Shown here: in pieces, positions 25,672 through 33,384 of the stretch
Layout: the number at the start of each line of letters is the position of its first letter
How positions within the stretch are numbered: position 1 is the first letter of the stretch
Assembly (NCBI GenBank): GCA_018902795.1
Contig: JAHIQD010000012.1
Span: 1-45,485, forward strand
Source: Bacteroidota bacterium
GTDB lineage: Bacteria > Bacteroidota > Bacteroidia > Flavobacteriales > Weeksellaceae
Reading direction: 5' to 3'
Length of the DNA stretch: 45,485 nucleotides
Notes under the pieces: generated by a model
The model's input: the letters and a program-made list of their open reading frames with translations, nothing else
Told to the model about the DNA's origin: nothing
The model's database searches: none
Position numbers and translations under genes: made by a program

Positions 25672-25690
25672 CTCCTTAAAAAAACTAAAA

Positions 25691-26110
25691 TTATGAACTA
25701 GCCTTTGCAGGCATTTTCTTCATTTGCATATGTTGCATGTTCTGACGTTTGTTCTGCATTTTTTCTTTCTGTTTTGTTTCCCATTTCTCATACTGTGCAG
25801 GGGTTAAAATCCCTTTCATTTCAGCTTTATACTGCTCTCTTTTGGCTTTCATCGCTTCCATTTTCGCTTTTCTTTCTGCCTGTCTCTGCGGGGCATTCTG
25901 CTTCATTTCCTCCATTTTCTTATCCTGTAAAGCCTTTATCTTTGCAACCTGTGCATCAGTAAGGTTCAGCTCAGTCTTCATCATTTTCAGTTTTTCCGCT
26001 CTTTTCTGTTCCATCTGAGCAGGATCTTTGTGTTGCATCATTGGCGTCTGTTGGGCCATTGCGAAGGTTCCCATTATTGCGAACGCTGCACTTAAAACAA
26101 TTTTTTTCAT
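25691..26110 (-). CDS. Met/Lys-rich periplasmic protein of the Spy/CpxP (LTxxQ) type
   Basis: A 139-aa protein with a signal peptide (MKKIVLSAAFAIMGTFAMAQ) and a highly charged helical body. It carries two LTxxQ motifs, LTDAQ at 50-54 and LTPAQ near 102-106, the hallmark of Spy/CpxP-like periplasmic proteins. It is very rich in Met, Lys and Gln, especially at the C-terminus (MQHMQMKKMP). Chaperone or metal-stress roles are known for family members; which applies here is unknown. Monocistronic. Confidence 0.8.
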   Translation of the reverse strand: MKKIVLSAAFAIMGTFAMAQQTPMMQHKDPAQMEQKRAEKLKMMKTELNLTDAQVAKIKALQDKKMEEMKQNAPQRQAERKAKMEAMKAKREQYKAEMKGILTPAQYEKWETKQKEKMQNKRQNMQHMQMKKMPAKASS

Positions 26111-26203
26111 GTTTAAAATATTTGGATGTTGTTATTTGGTGTTTTGATAATTAAATCTGAAACATGTTAAATTAAACAATCATAATTTTGTGTTAAAAAC
26201 AGA

Positions 26204-27184
26204 TTAGTGATATTTTTCCACTGTATTTTTTACAATCTCTTCAGTTTCATCAGGAAAATTTATTGTAAGCCGAAAATCAGATTCCGACCAGGCTTTTAAT
26301 TTCTTATCAAATTCATTCTCTTTCCAAATCACAGGCAATCCCATTTTCTCTAAACCTAAAGCATTACACTGCTGTTCGTATTGGTGATGCATAGGAACCG
26401 CCAAAAGTTTTTTGCCCAGATAAAGCGCTTCTGCGGGACCTTCAAATCCTCCTCCCGTAAGAAACCCTTCACAATCTGCCAATGACCTTTGGAAGAGTTC
26501 ATTGCTGATGGGAAAAACTTCGGCGTTCAGGTTCCGGTAATGACGCAGCGAATGTTTCGAGAAAATCTGCCACTGCGAATTGGGAATTTTTTTCACTTTG
26601 CTGAGTATAAAATCGTCGGAGTAAGCCGGAAGATAAACCGTGTAATGACCGAGGTTTTGGGTCTTAAGATCCCGGATTTCGGTTCTGATGACCGGGGTGT
26701 GAATAAAATCATCATATCTTTCAAAATGGAACCCGACCTTGTGCCTTGCGGGCGCATAGTTATTCATGATAAATTTCCCCCAGTGAAATCCCGGTAATTG
26801 TGGAGTTTTATCTGAAAAATAAGCAGACTGATGACTCATCCCGATGGAAGGTTTTCCGTACAGTTTACAGCTCCAGGCGCATACCGGTTCGAAATCATTG
26901 ATAATTAAATCATAATTTTTTACCGGAAGGTTTTTAACATCGTTAATAAATTCTTTCATGTGAAAACGGTTCCAGGTTTCCCTGAAATCGACCCCGCCTT
27001 TGCTTCCGAAAACAAATCCCAAACCATTAAACCTGTATTTTATATCCTCCTGAAGACCAACTTCTGCCTGAGTTCCACTGATCAAAACATCCACTTCCCC
27101 ATGTTTCTTCAAATACGGAATAATTTCCCTCGCGCGGCTTACATGACCGTTTCCGGTTCCCTGCAGTGCATATAAAATTTTCAT
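26204..27184 (-). CDS. Glycosyltransferase-like protein (MJ1255/VC2487 type)
   Basis: A 326-aa cytosolic protein with a GT-B fold. The N-terminal MKILYALQGTGNGHVSRA glycine loop (GTGNGH at 9-14) and the C-terminal nucleotide-sugar site GFLTGGGFEGPAEALYLGK with VPMHHQYEQQCNA resemble UDP-sugar glycosyltransferases of the MurG/UGT type and the archaeal/vibrio MJ1255 family. Acceptor and product are unknown. It stands alone between two unrelated exported proteins. Confidence 0.8.
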   Translation of the reverse strand: MKILYALQGTGNGHVSRAREIIPYLKKHGEVDVLISGTQAEVGLQEDIKYRFNGLGFVFGSKGGVDFRETWNRFHMKEFINDVKNLPVKNYDLIINDFEPVCAWSCKLYGKPSIGMSHQSAYFSDKTPQLPGFHWGKFIMNNYAPARHKVGFHFERYDDFIHTPVIRTEIRDLKTQNLGHYTVYLPAYSDDFILSKVKKIPNSQWQIFSKHSLRHYRNLNAEVFPISNELFQRSLADCEGFLTGGGFEGPAEALYLGKKLLAVPMHHQYEQQCNALGLEKMGLPVIWKENEFDKKLKAWSESDFRLTINFPDETEEIVKNTVEKYH

Positions 27185-27249
27185 CAGTCTAAATTAGCAT
27201 TAATAAGATGCCTTTTCATTCATACTTAAAAACTTAACATAAATGTAAA

Positions 27250-27280
27250 ATAAAAAGGGAAAGCAAATGCTCCCCCTTTA
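27250..27280 (-). terminator. Terminator of the short secreted paralogue
   Basis: AAAGGG...AGC (27254-27263) pairs with GCT...CCCTTT (27269-27279) with small internal mismatches and an AAAT loop. A T run follows on the minus strand. It is 20 nt after the stop of the gene at 27301. Confidence 0.75.
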
Positions 27281-27300
27281 ATATTGCAGAAATCAGTAAA

Positions 27301-27813
27301 TTATTTGTTTTTCCCTTTTCCATTGTTATGACCTTTCCCCTTTATGTACAGATGACTTCCATCACCTGAGTTTTTCCTCCTTTCATACTCCTCCATGGAT
27401 TTTCTGTTGGTATATCCTTTTTTGGACTGCATGTTTTTATATTTAATAACCCGATTTTTCTTGTGGTTATTTTTATTTCTGTTGTATACAGCCACAGGGT
27501 TCTGCCCTTTGTAATATTTATTTTTGAATTTAGCATATTTCTCTGTGCCCATAATTCTTTCTATCGAGGAGTAACGGTCAGTTCTCCATCGGTCCGGATT
27601 ATTGGCGTAGGCCCTGTTCCATGAATTATAATCAGGATACTGGTTATTGAGTGAAAACAAATCCGCTTTCTGCTGGCTGCTCAGCAATAAGTTTGCGGCA
27701 ACAGTCTGCCAGTTAAAATCTGTAATACTTCTCTGATAATCGTTATAATAATCAGACTGCGAATAACCAAAGGCAAAAAAGCCTAAACTAAGTATTGTGA
27801 TTAATTTTTTCAT
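27301..27813 (-). CDS. Secreted protein with a YYNDYQRSI domain (short paralogue), function unknown
   Basis: A 170-aa protein with a signal peptide (MKKLITILSLGFFAFGYSQ). Residues about 22-114 form a domain shared gaplessly with the next gene: YYNDYQRSI at 22-30, D-x-NW, a helical segment with LSSQQ and LNNQYP, NPDRW, ERIMG and YYKGQNPVAV. The remaining C-terminus is a very basic Asn/Lys/Gly tail (NNHKKNR, GKGHNNGKGKNK). I do not recognise the family. The short helical motif weakly resembles Spy-type LTxxQ proteins. The strong basic tail suggests binding to an acidic polymer or surface. Confidence 0.75.
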   Translation of the reverse strand: MKKLITILSLGFFAFGYSQSDYYNDYQRSITDFNWQTVAANLLLSSQQKADLFSLNNQYPDYNSWNRAYANNPDRWRTDRYSSIERIMGTEKYAKFKNKYYKGQNPVAVYNRNKNNHKKNRVIKYKNMQSKKGYTNRKSMEEYERRKNSGDGSHLYIKGKGHNNGKGKNK

Positions 27814-27849
27814 TGTAATAAAATTTTAAGTTTCTTGGGATTACATTTT

Positions 27850-27873
27850 CCATTATTATGCCAAAAATAATGG
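27850..27873 (-). promoter_or_regulatory. Inverted repeat overlapping a -7 box upstream of the short secreted gene
   Basis: CCATTATT (27850-27857) and AATAATGG (27866-27873) form a perfect 8-bp inverted repeat with an 8-bp spacer. Its right arm overlaps TATTTTTG on the minus strand (27869-27862), a full TAnnTTTG match. This could be an operator over a promoter; no TTG is found at the ideal distance. Confidence 0.4.
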
Positions 27874-27878
27874 CACCT

Positions 27879-27911
27879 AAAAAAAGAGCAGCTTCTTTCG
27901 AAACTGCTCTT
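27879..27911 (-). terminator. Terminator of the long secreted paralogue
   Basis: AAGAGCAG-C-TTC (27884-27895) pairs with GAA-A-CTGCTCTT (27900-27911) with one mismatch, a TTTC loop and a T run on the minus strand. It separates the two paralogous genes into two transcripts. Confidence 0.85.
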
Positions 27912-27938
27912 CTCACTATTAACATTAAAAACTATAAA

Positions 27939-28889
27939 TTATCGAGTGGTAAACCTCTGTCCCGAACTTCTTGTGGAAGAACTCGGTGTTGTGGTTGCGG
28001 GAGATTGATTTCTGAACCCTCCGTTATAATCTTCTGTCCTTTTCTGAGGTTCGGTGTTTCTGACTCCTGAACCGTTATCTCTAAAACCTCCGCTGCTGTT
28101 TGGTGTGGACGCCCCGGGTCTTACTCCGCTTCTTGTTCCTCCGTTGTGGCTACGTGGTGCCGTGTTAGCTGCAGGAGCATCCGTTCCGTTCCTGAAACCG
28201 CTGTTTCCATTAGTATTCTGCAATGCGCCGTCATTTCGGAAACCGTTTTCCCTTGTGCTGTTATTCCAGTTTCCGTTACCGGTTCTTGGGGTGTCTGTGA
28301 AACCGAAATTCTGTCTCGGATTATTCTGGTGATACTGCGTCCTGTTGACTTTATAACGGTTAACATTGATGTTTCTGTACTTAGGAACAATATACACATT
28401 GGTTACATAATGCTGTCTTCGGTAATTCTGCCAGTAAGCCACCGGGCTGTATCCGCTGTAATAATTATTCTGGAAGATGAAGAAAACTCTAGGTCCCAGG
28501 ATTCTTTCCAGTGCGTAAAATCTGTCGTAATACCATCTGTCAGGGTTATAGCGATAATAAGAATTCCATGCAGCGTATGACGGAAAACGGTCATTAAGCA
28601 TCATAATCTGCTGTACCTGCCAAGGCGCAAGACGATACACTGAAATGAAACGGTTCCAGTTTACATCATAGATACTCCTCTGATAATCGTTATAATAACT
28701 CTGGTACAGATCGTTCCTGTAATAATCAGAGGGATATTCATAGTAATAATCATCCGGAAAGTAATATTCATCATCATAATCTCCGTAATAACCGTTATTA
28801 TTACTGTTGGTCGGATAATAATCCGGATAATTCTGGGCGGAAATCAACGTTGTAAAAAACACCGAAAGTCCAAAAAGTATTTTTTTCAT
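27939..28889 (-). CDS. Secreted Tyr/Asn-rich protein with a YYNDYQRSI domain (long paralogue), function unknown
   Basis: A 316-aa protein with a signal peptide (MKKILFGLSVFFTTLISAQ). Residues about 20-64 are extremely Tyr/Asp/Asn-rich (YYGDYDDEYYFPDDYYYEYP). Residues about 65-157 are the domain shared with the downstream paralogue (YYNDYQRSI at 65-73, LAPWQ, LNDRFP, NPDRW, ERILG, YYSGYSPVA). From about 200 onward the chain is a disordered Asn/Gly/Ser/Thr/Arg-rich tail with four GFR[N/D] repeats (ENGFRNDG, NSGFRNGT, GGFRDNG, GGFRNQS). No enzyme motif, no lipobox and no typical type IX sorting domain. Probably a cell-envelope or extracellular adhesive/matrix protein, but this is inference from composition. 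Confidence 0.75.
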   Translation of the reverse strand: MKKILFGLSVFFTTLISAQNYPDYYPTNSNNNGYYGDYDDEYYFPDDYYYEYPSDYYRNDLYQSYYNDYQRSIYDVNWNRFISVYRLAPWQVQQIMMLNDRFPSYAAWNSYYRYNPDRWYYDRFYALERILGPRVFFIFQNNYYSGYSPVAYWQNYRRQHYVTNVYIVPKYRNINVNRYKVNRTQYHQNNPRQNFGFTDTPRTGNGNWNNSTRENGFRNDGALQNTNGNSGFRNGTDAPAANTAPRSHNGGTRSGVRPGASTPNSSGGFRDNGSGVRNTEPQKRTEDYNGGFRNQSPATTTPSSSTRSSGQRFTTR

Positions 28890-29021
28890 TTTATTTAAAA
28901 ATTATTTAGCTGTTCATGTAATGATGATTAGAAAAGCGTGCCAGAACTTAAGTCTTAAAACCTCGGAAACTCCTTTCTGTAAAGGAATTACATGAATTTA
29001 CTATGTATTTGATTACAATTG
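28890..29021 (-). other. Leader of the long secreted gene with a nested inverted repeat
   Basis: TTCATGTAAT (28913-28922) and ATTACATGAA (28987-28996) form a perfect 10-bp inverted repeat. Its 64-nt loop ends in a second hairpin TCCTTT-CTGT-AAAGGA (28971-28986) that abuts the right arm. The structure lies 24 nt upstream of the start codon and could be a structured leader RNA. No clear promoter was found. Confidence 0.4.
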
Positions 29022-29056
29022 AAAAAGGAAGTTAAAACCTAAGTTTCAACTTCCTT
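29022..29056 (-). terminator. Terminator of malQ
   Basis: AAGGAAGTT-A-AAAC (29025-29038) pairs with GTTT-C-AACTTCCTT (29043-29056) around a CTAA loop, with a T run on the minus strand. It lies 118 nt after the malQ stop. Confidence 0.8.
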
Positions 29057-29173
29057 CAAAATACTTATAAACAACTGATGATCAATGGATAAAAAATCAG
29101 GCGTTTTGTAATTTTAGAGTTAAAAAAAATTCAAATCCACAGAAATTTATTTGAAAATTTAATTCAAAAACCT

Positions 29174-31831
29174 TTAAGCACGGTTTGAATCCGAAATCCA
29201 GCCGGCAATTTTCTGATTAAATGCATCCTTATTCAGAAGACTTTCTACGTTCAGATGCATCCGGTATCTCCAGTAATGCGGAAAAACTGCGGGATTATTA
29301 ATTCTTTCGTCGTCAATATTCGGATTGCACAATTCCTTATCGGTGGCTAAAAATTCCTGAATCGGAAAGATGGCCAACATCGAATCGTTGTAAAGATGCT
29401 GTTTCATAATGATTTCAGCCAGCTGCGGCTCCAGGTTTTCCGGCGCATTTCCCTCTTGTCCGAGCTGGACGTTATAATATTGCTGCGTTATTTTCCGGTT
29501 CTCATGCCACCACTGACGCAGCGTAGAGCTGTCGTGTGAACTTGCCGTTACGACATTCATATAACCTGCATCTTTCGGATTGTACCATAAAATATTTTCC
29601 GACGGCATCCGCTGTACTTTCAGCGCGGTAATCGCCAACTGGTCCATTACCACGGGAACACAGTCCGGAACCAACCCTAAATCTTCACCACAAATCAGCA
29701 TATCGGTGGCGTTAAGAATCATCGGCAGTTTTTCCATGGCTTTCTCATACCAAAGCGCGTCCTGACGTTTGAAGAAATAATCGATGTATAGATCATAAAC
29801 CGCCTTTTTCTCCCAGTCCGAAAGATTTTGGAAAGACGCTGTCTTATCAATATTGAATCTCGGATGATAAACCGTTTCCCCATTTTCAGCCAGTTCGGCT
29901 AGGAACAGAACGTTTGCACATAATGAAATCAACAAATCTTCAGCCCACGGATGAGGATTTTGTTTGAAATAATCCGTCAGTTTTCTTTGAGTGTCAAATT
30001 CTTCTTTGAAGAAATAAGTTCCGTCAAAATGATTATTCATAAACTGGTTCTGGATAGTATCTCTTTCATCACCAAACAAATCCCACAAGATCTGATCATT
30101 AATAAACGGCCTGCAATATCTGTTCTCCTCAAACGGAATATTTCTGGAACTAAATTCTTCACTTGTAACAGGAATGGCAGGATAAAAATATCCCAAAATA
30201 CCCTGGGTAGCCGTCATTGGCATTCTCCATATCCTGAAAAACCCGAGAATATGATCAATCCGCATTGCATCAAAATACTGTTCCAATGCTTTGAAACGGT
30301 TTTTCCACCAACGGTAACCGTCTTCCTTCATCGCTTCCCAGTTGTAGGTCGGGAACTCCCAGTTTTGTCCCAATTCGGTAAACTGATCCGGCGGTGCACC
30401 TGCCTGAAAATCCATTCCGAAAAGTTCGGGTTCTGTCCACGCTTCCACAGAATATCTGTAAATCCCGATCGGCAAATCTCCTTTTACCGAAATTCCCAAA
30501 CCATGGGTATAATCTATTGCATCTTTCAGCTGCAGATGAAGCTGAAACTGAACCCACGCATGAAGCATTGCCGTTTCGTAATCTTTACTGTCTGCGCTGA
30601 AAAACGGCGCAATTTTGCCTGCAATATATTTCCTGTGCGTTTTCCAGTCGTTGAAGTTGGGCGTACCGTATTTATCTCTCTGAACACAGAACGCGGAGTA
30701 AGGAAGGAGCCATTCTTCATTATCCTTAATGAACTTTTTTAAATTCCGGTCTTTGAGGATGTTTTCTTTATGTTCTTCGAAAACAGCTTTGATATATTTC
30801 CATTTTCCGGAAATCATCTGCTCATAATCAATAAGATTTAAAGCATTTAACTCAGCTTTTTTCTCACCGAATTCTTTTACGAGATTTTCAGGCAAAGGAA
30901 ACTCGAGATTTTCTATGGAAAGATACTGAGGATGCAGTGCATAAACCGAAATAGCCGCGTAAGGATAAGAATCTGTCCAGGTGTAGTTTGCAGTAGTGTC
31001 ATTAATGGGTAAAATCTGCAAAATCGAAAGCTGGGTTTCCTTAGCCCAGTCTGCTAAATTTTTAACATCAGGAAATTCACCAACGCCAAAACCGTTTTCT
31101 GTTCTCAAAGCAAAAACAGGAACAGCAACACCCGCTGCATGATACATTTCGAAAGCTTTAAACCTAAAATAATGATCAGCTTTAATCTGAAGGATATTTT
31201 GTTCTGCATTCGGGACAGCCCATCTGTTGGCTCCGTATTCCAGGTCGAAAACTTCGCCTTTTTCAGTATCCAGCAAACCATATTTGTACTGAATCATCTG
31301 ATTTCCGGGAAGCTCAACAGCAACCTCCCAAATACCGAAATCAGTCTGCATCATTGGTACCGCTTTAAAATATTCCCAATTACCAAGCGCATCACTGTTT
31401 CCAAGAAGTACAACCTGCCAGTTCTTCTGATAAACAGGTGCCTCTAACCTGAACAGATGCGTGTGTCTTTTCAGTACAGCTGCTTTTTCGGGTTTGAATC
31501 CGCTTAATTTATTTTTAAGAATTTTATTGTTCAGATAATTTTCAGGGAAATTTTTCGAGTTCCACACATCATAGATCGAAAATTCCGAATAATGATGCGG
31601 AAAATTCAAATGATGAAGCGAAAATTCTTCTTCCAAAATTTCCCCAAAATCATTTACCAACTGATATTTATAAGATACTGATTTCGAGAAATAATCCACT
31701 TCAGCCGTCCAGTTTCCGTTATCGGAATAATTCAGTCCGTGAATCCTGTTTACACTTCCTTCTTCCATCACTACAACCTGGATTTTTTCACCCATGTTGG
31801 TTCTGAAATTAATATTAAAATAAAGTTTCAT
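29174..31831 (-). CDS. malQ: 4-alpha-glucanotransferase (amylomaltase) with N-terminal starch-binding domains
   Basis: A GH77 disproportionating enzyme, 885 aa from the start chosen here, which transfers maltooligosaccharides in glycogen/maltodextrin metabolism. Two CBM20-like modules occupy about 1-220 (MKLYFNINFRTNMGEKIQVV; RLEAPVYQKNWQVVLLGNSD). The catalytic domain shows the nucleophile D526 (MRIDHILGFFRIW), acid/base E716 (CGEDLGLVPD) and D767 (SSHDSSTLRQWW). I chose the start at 31831 because the conserved first domain begins there; an ATG 114 nt upstream would add 38 residues unlike the family. Single-gene unit. Confidence 0.93.
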   Translation of the reverse strand: MKLYFNINFRTNMGEKIQVVVMEEGSVNRIHGLNYSDNGNWTAEVDYFSKSVSYKYQLVNDFGEILEEEFSLHHLNFPHHYSEFSIYDVWNSKNFPENYLNNKILKNKLSGFKPEKAAVLKRHTHLFRLEAPVYQKNWQVVLLGNSDALGNWEYFKAVPMMQTDFGIWEVAVELPGNQMIQYKYGLLDTEKGEVFDLEYGANRWAVPNAEQNILQIKADHYFRFKAFEMYHAAGVAVPVFALRTENGFGVGEFPDVKNLADWAKETQLSILQILPINDTTANYTWTDSYPYAAISVYALHPQYLSIENLEFPLPENLVKEFGEKKAELNALNLIDYEQMISGKWKYIKAVFEEHKENILKDRNLKKFIKDNEEWLLPYSAFCVQRDKYGTPNFNDWKTHRKYIAGKIAPFFSADSKDYETAMLHAWVQFQLHLQLKDAIDYTHGLGISVKGDLPIGIYRYSVEAWTEPELFGMDFQAGAPPDQFTELGQNWEFPTYNWEAMKEDGYRWWKNRFKALEQYFDAMRIDHILGFFRIWRMPMTATQGILGYFYPAIPVTSEEFSSRNIPFEENRYCRPFINDQILWDLFGDERDTIQNQFMNNHFDGTYFFKEEFDTQRKLTDYFKQNPHPWAEDLLISLCANVLFLAELAENGETVYHPRFNIDKTASFQNLSDWEKKAVYDLYIDYFFKRQDALWYEKAMEKLPMILNATDMLICGEDLGLVPDCVPVVMDQLAITALKVQRMPSENILWYNPKDAGYMNVVTASSHDSSTLRQWWHENRKITQQYYNVQLGQEGNAPENLEPQLAEIIMKQHLYNDSMLAIFPIQEFLATDKELCNPNIDDERINNPAVFPHYWRYRMHLNVESLLNKDAFNQKIAGWISDSNRA

Positions 31832-32011
31832 TGATAAATGTTTGTTTTCTTTTGAGAAACTGAACGCACAGATTGCGGTTTCAGTACGCAATTTATGAAA
31901 ATTATGCAGATCTGTTACATTTTGTTGCATAAATATCGGAAACAATAAATATGCTTATACGATGATTTACAATATATTACAGAGCACAAAGTCCATCATG
32001 CGAAAAGTCAT

Positions 32012-32047
32012 AAAAAAACCTTCCCGAATTTTAATCCGAAAAGGTTT
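32012..32047 (-). terminator. Terminator of the T9SS cargo gene
   Basis: AAACCTT...CG.ATT (32016-32030) and AAT..CG..AAGGTTT (32033-32047) form an interrupted stem, followed by a T run on the minus strand. It is 24 nt after the stop of the gene at 32071. Confidence 0.7.
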
Positions 32048-32070
32048 AACCGTTGTAAAAAACTGAAAAT

Positions 32071-33234
32071 TTATTTGTTTACAGCGATTTTTTTATTCAA
32101 AATGATCTTTTTATTACTGTCTAAAACAGAGACAATATAAACACCTGATTTTAAATTATTTAACTCCACTTTTTGCGTGCTGTTTTTCTCGATGGAACTC
32201 AGTGTTTTCTGCAGCACTTTAATTCCGGCAAAATCATAAATTTCCACAGAAACATTTCCGCTGATTTTTTGATCTTCCACCTTCACATGAATGAAATCCT
32301 CCTCCACTTTGGTTGGATATACATCTGCCAAAGCATTAGTTACAGAAGGCAGTTTGTCGTTCAGAAAATATTTACTCGCCAGATCATAGATGTGAATGTT
32401 CAGATTGCCGGCCAATGGTTTTGCCTGCAAATCGCCAAGATTCAGCTCATACATGCCTTCACCCTTTGCACTGGCAACCACTACATTTCCTTTTGAATTA
32501 ACGGCCGCTCCGTTTAAAGAGTAATTCTCAGGAAGACCGGAAATTTTACCTATAAATTTTGCAGTCAAAAACTGGGACGACATTTTGAAAACATTCCCGG
32601 AAGCGGAAAAAATATAGAAATTATTGTCGGCATCAGCAATCATATCTCCGCCAAATCCCTTATTCATAGCAAGTAAAGAGTTTTCAGCATTAGAGGAATC
32701 ATCTTTTACCGAACCCAAATCAGCTACTACATATTTCCCATTCTGCCTGGAAATCTGTAAAAACTGGGAACCCGAGTTGCTCATCGCATAAATATTTCCG
32801 TCGTAACCCCCAGTCATCCGGGTGATGTGCGACCCGATATCGCAGGATTTGCTTTTGATGACGTTGCTCTCTATTAAAGTAATATCCCTGGATTTTTGAT
32901 CCAAAACGTAAACATTGGACGAAAACATCGGAATATAAATCAGTTTTCCATTGAGTTCATCATACGCCAAGGAAGCCATGGCAGCAGTTTGGGAATGGTT
33001 GAAACCTGTTTTTTCCTCCGTTACATTTTTGTTGAAGATTTGTGAAAAAACTTTGGGTGTAAATTCTGTTCCGAAAATGAGTTCTCCCGAAATACCTCTC
33101 TCAACATCCAGAACTCTGAAATCAGAGAAGACAATATTGGGTACACTTTTACCGGTAAGCGCGTAAAAATCCTGTTGTGCGAAAGTGAAAACCACCACTG
33201 ACAACATGGCTAAAGAGAATAATTTTTTTTTCAT
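32071..33234 (-). CDS. Type IX-secreted beta-propeller-like protein with C-terminal sorting domain
   Basis: A 387-aa exported protein. A signal peptide (MKKKLFSLAMLSVVVFTFAQ) is followed by repeated beta-strand segments about 80-290 (NGKLIYIPMFSSNVYVLD, GYDGNIYAMSNSGSQFLQIS, DADNNFYIFSASGNVFKMSS), suggesting a propeller fold. The last about 80 residues are a type A T9SS sorting domain (VYPTKVEEDFIHVKV, VEIYDFAGIKVLQ, LKSGVYIVSVLD, KKIAVNK). It is therefore expected to pass through the SprA-containing translocon encoded nearby. Ligand or activity unknown. Confidence 0.85.
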   Translation of the reverse strand: MKKKLFSLAMLSVVVFTFAQQDFYALTGKSVPNIVFSDFRVLDVERGISGELIFGTEFTPKVFSQIFNKNVTEEKTGFNHSQTAAMASLAYDELNGKLIYIPMFSSNVYVLDQKSRDITLIESNVIKSKSCDIGSHITRMTGGYDGNIYAMSNSGSQFLQISRQNGKYVVADLGSVKDDSSNAENSLLAMNKGFGGDMIADADNNFYIFSASGNVFKMSSQFLTAKFIGKISGLPENYSLNGAAVNSKGNVVVASAKGEGMYELNLGDLQAKPLAGNLNIHIYDLASKYFLNDKLPSVTNALADVYPTKVEEDFIHVKVEDQKISGNVSVEIYDFAGIKVLQKTLSSIEKNSTQKVELNNLKSGVYIVSVLDSNKKIILNKKIAVNK

Positions 33235-33327
33235 GATAATCGTTTTAAAATTGTGTTTTTGAGTAAACTAAGTTAGGAAATTGTTTTGATTATTTAAAAA
33301 CAAAGCCTCTTTTGTTGAAATTTTTCA

Positions 33328-33364
33328 CAAAAAACCCCTTCAACATTTACACTGAAAGGGTTTT
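33328..33364 (-). terminator. Terminator of folE-cysS
   Basis: AAAACCC-C-TTCA (33331-33342) pairs with TGAA-A-GGGTTTT (33353-33364) with one mismatch; T-rich runs flank both sides, so it could act in both directions. Confidence 0.8.
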
Positions 33365-33384
33365 ATATTATTTTGAAGTTTTTT

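Noticed and set aside
31832..31945. Upstream start codon adding 38 residues to malQ
   Set aside because: The extension has no family resemblance and the conserved starch-binding domain begins at the internal Met.
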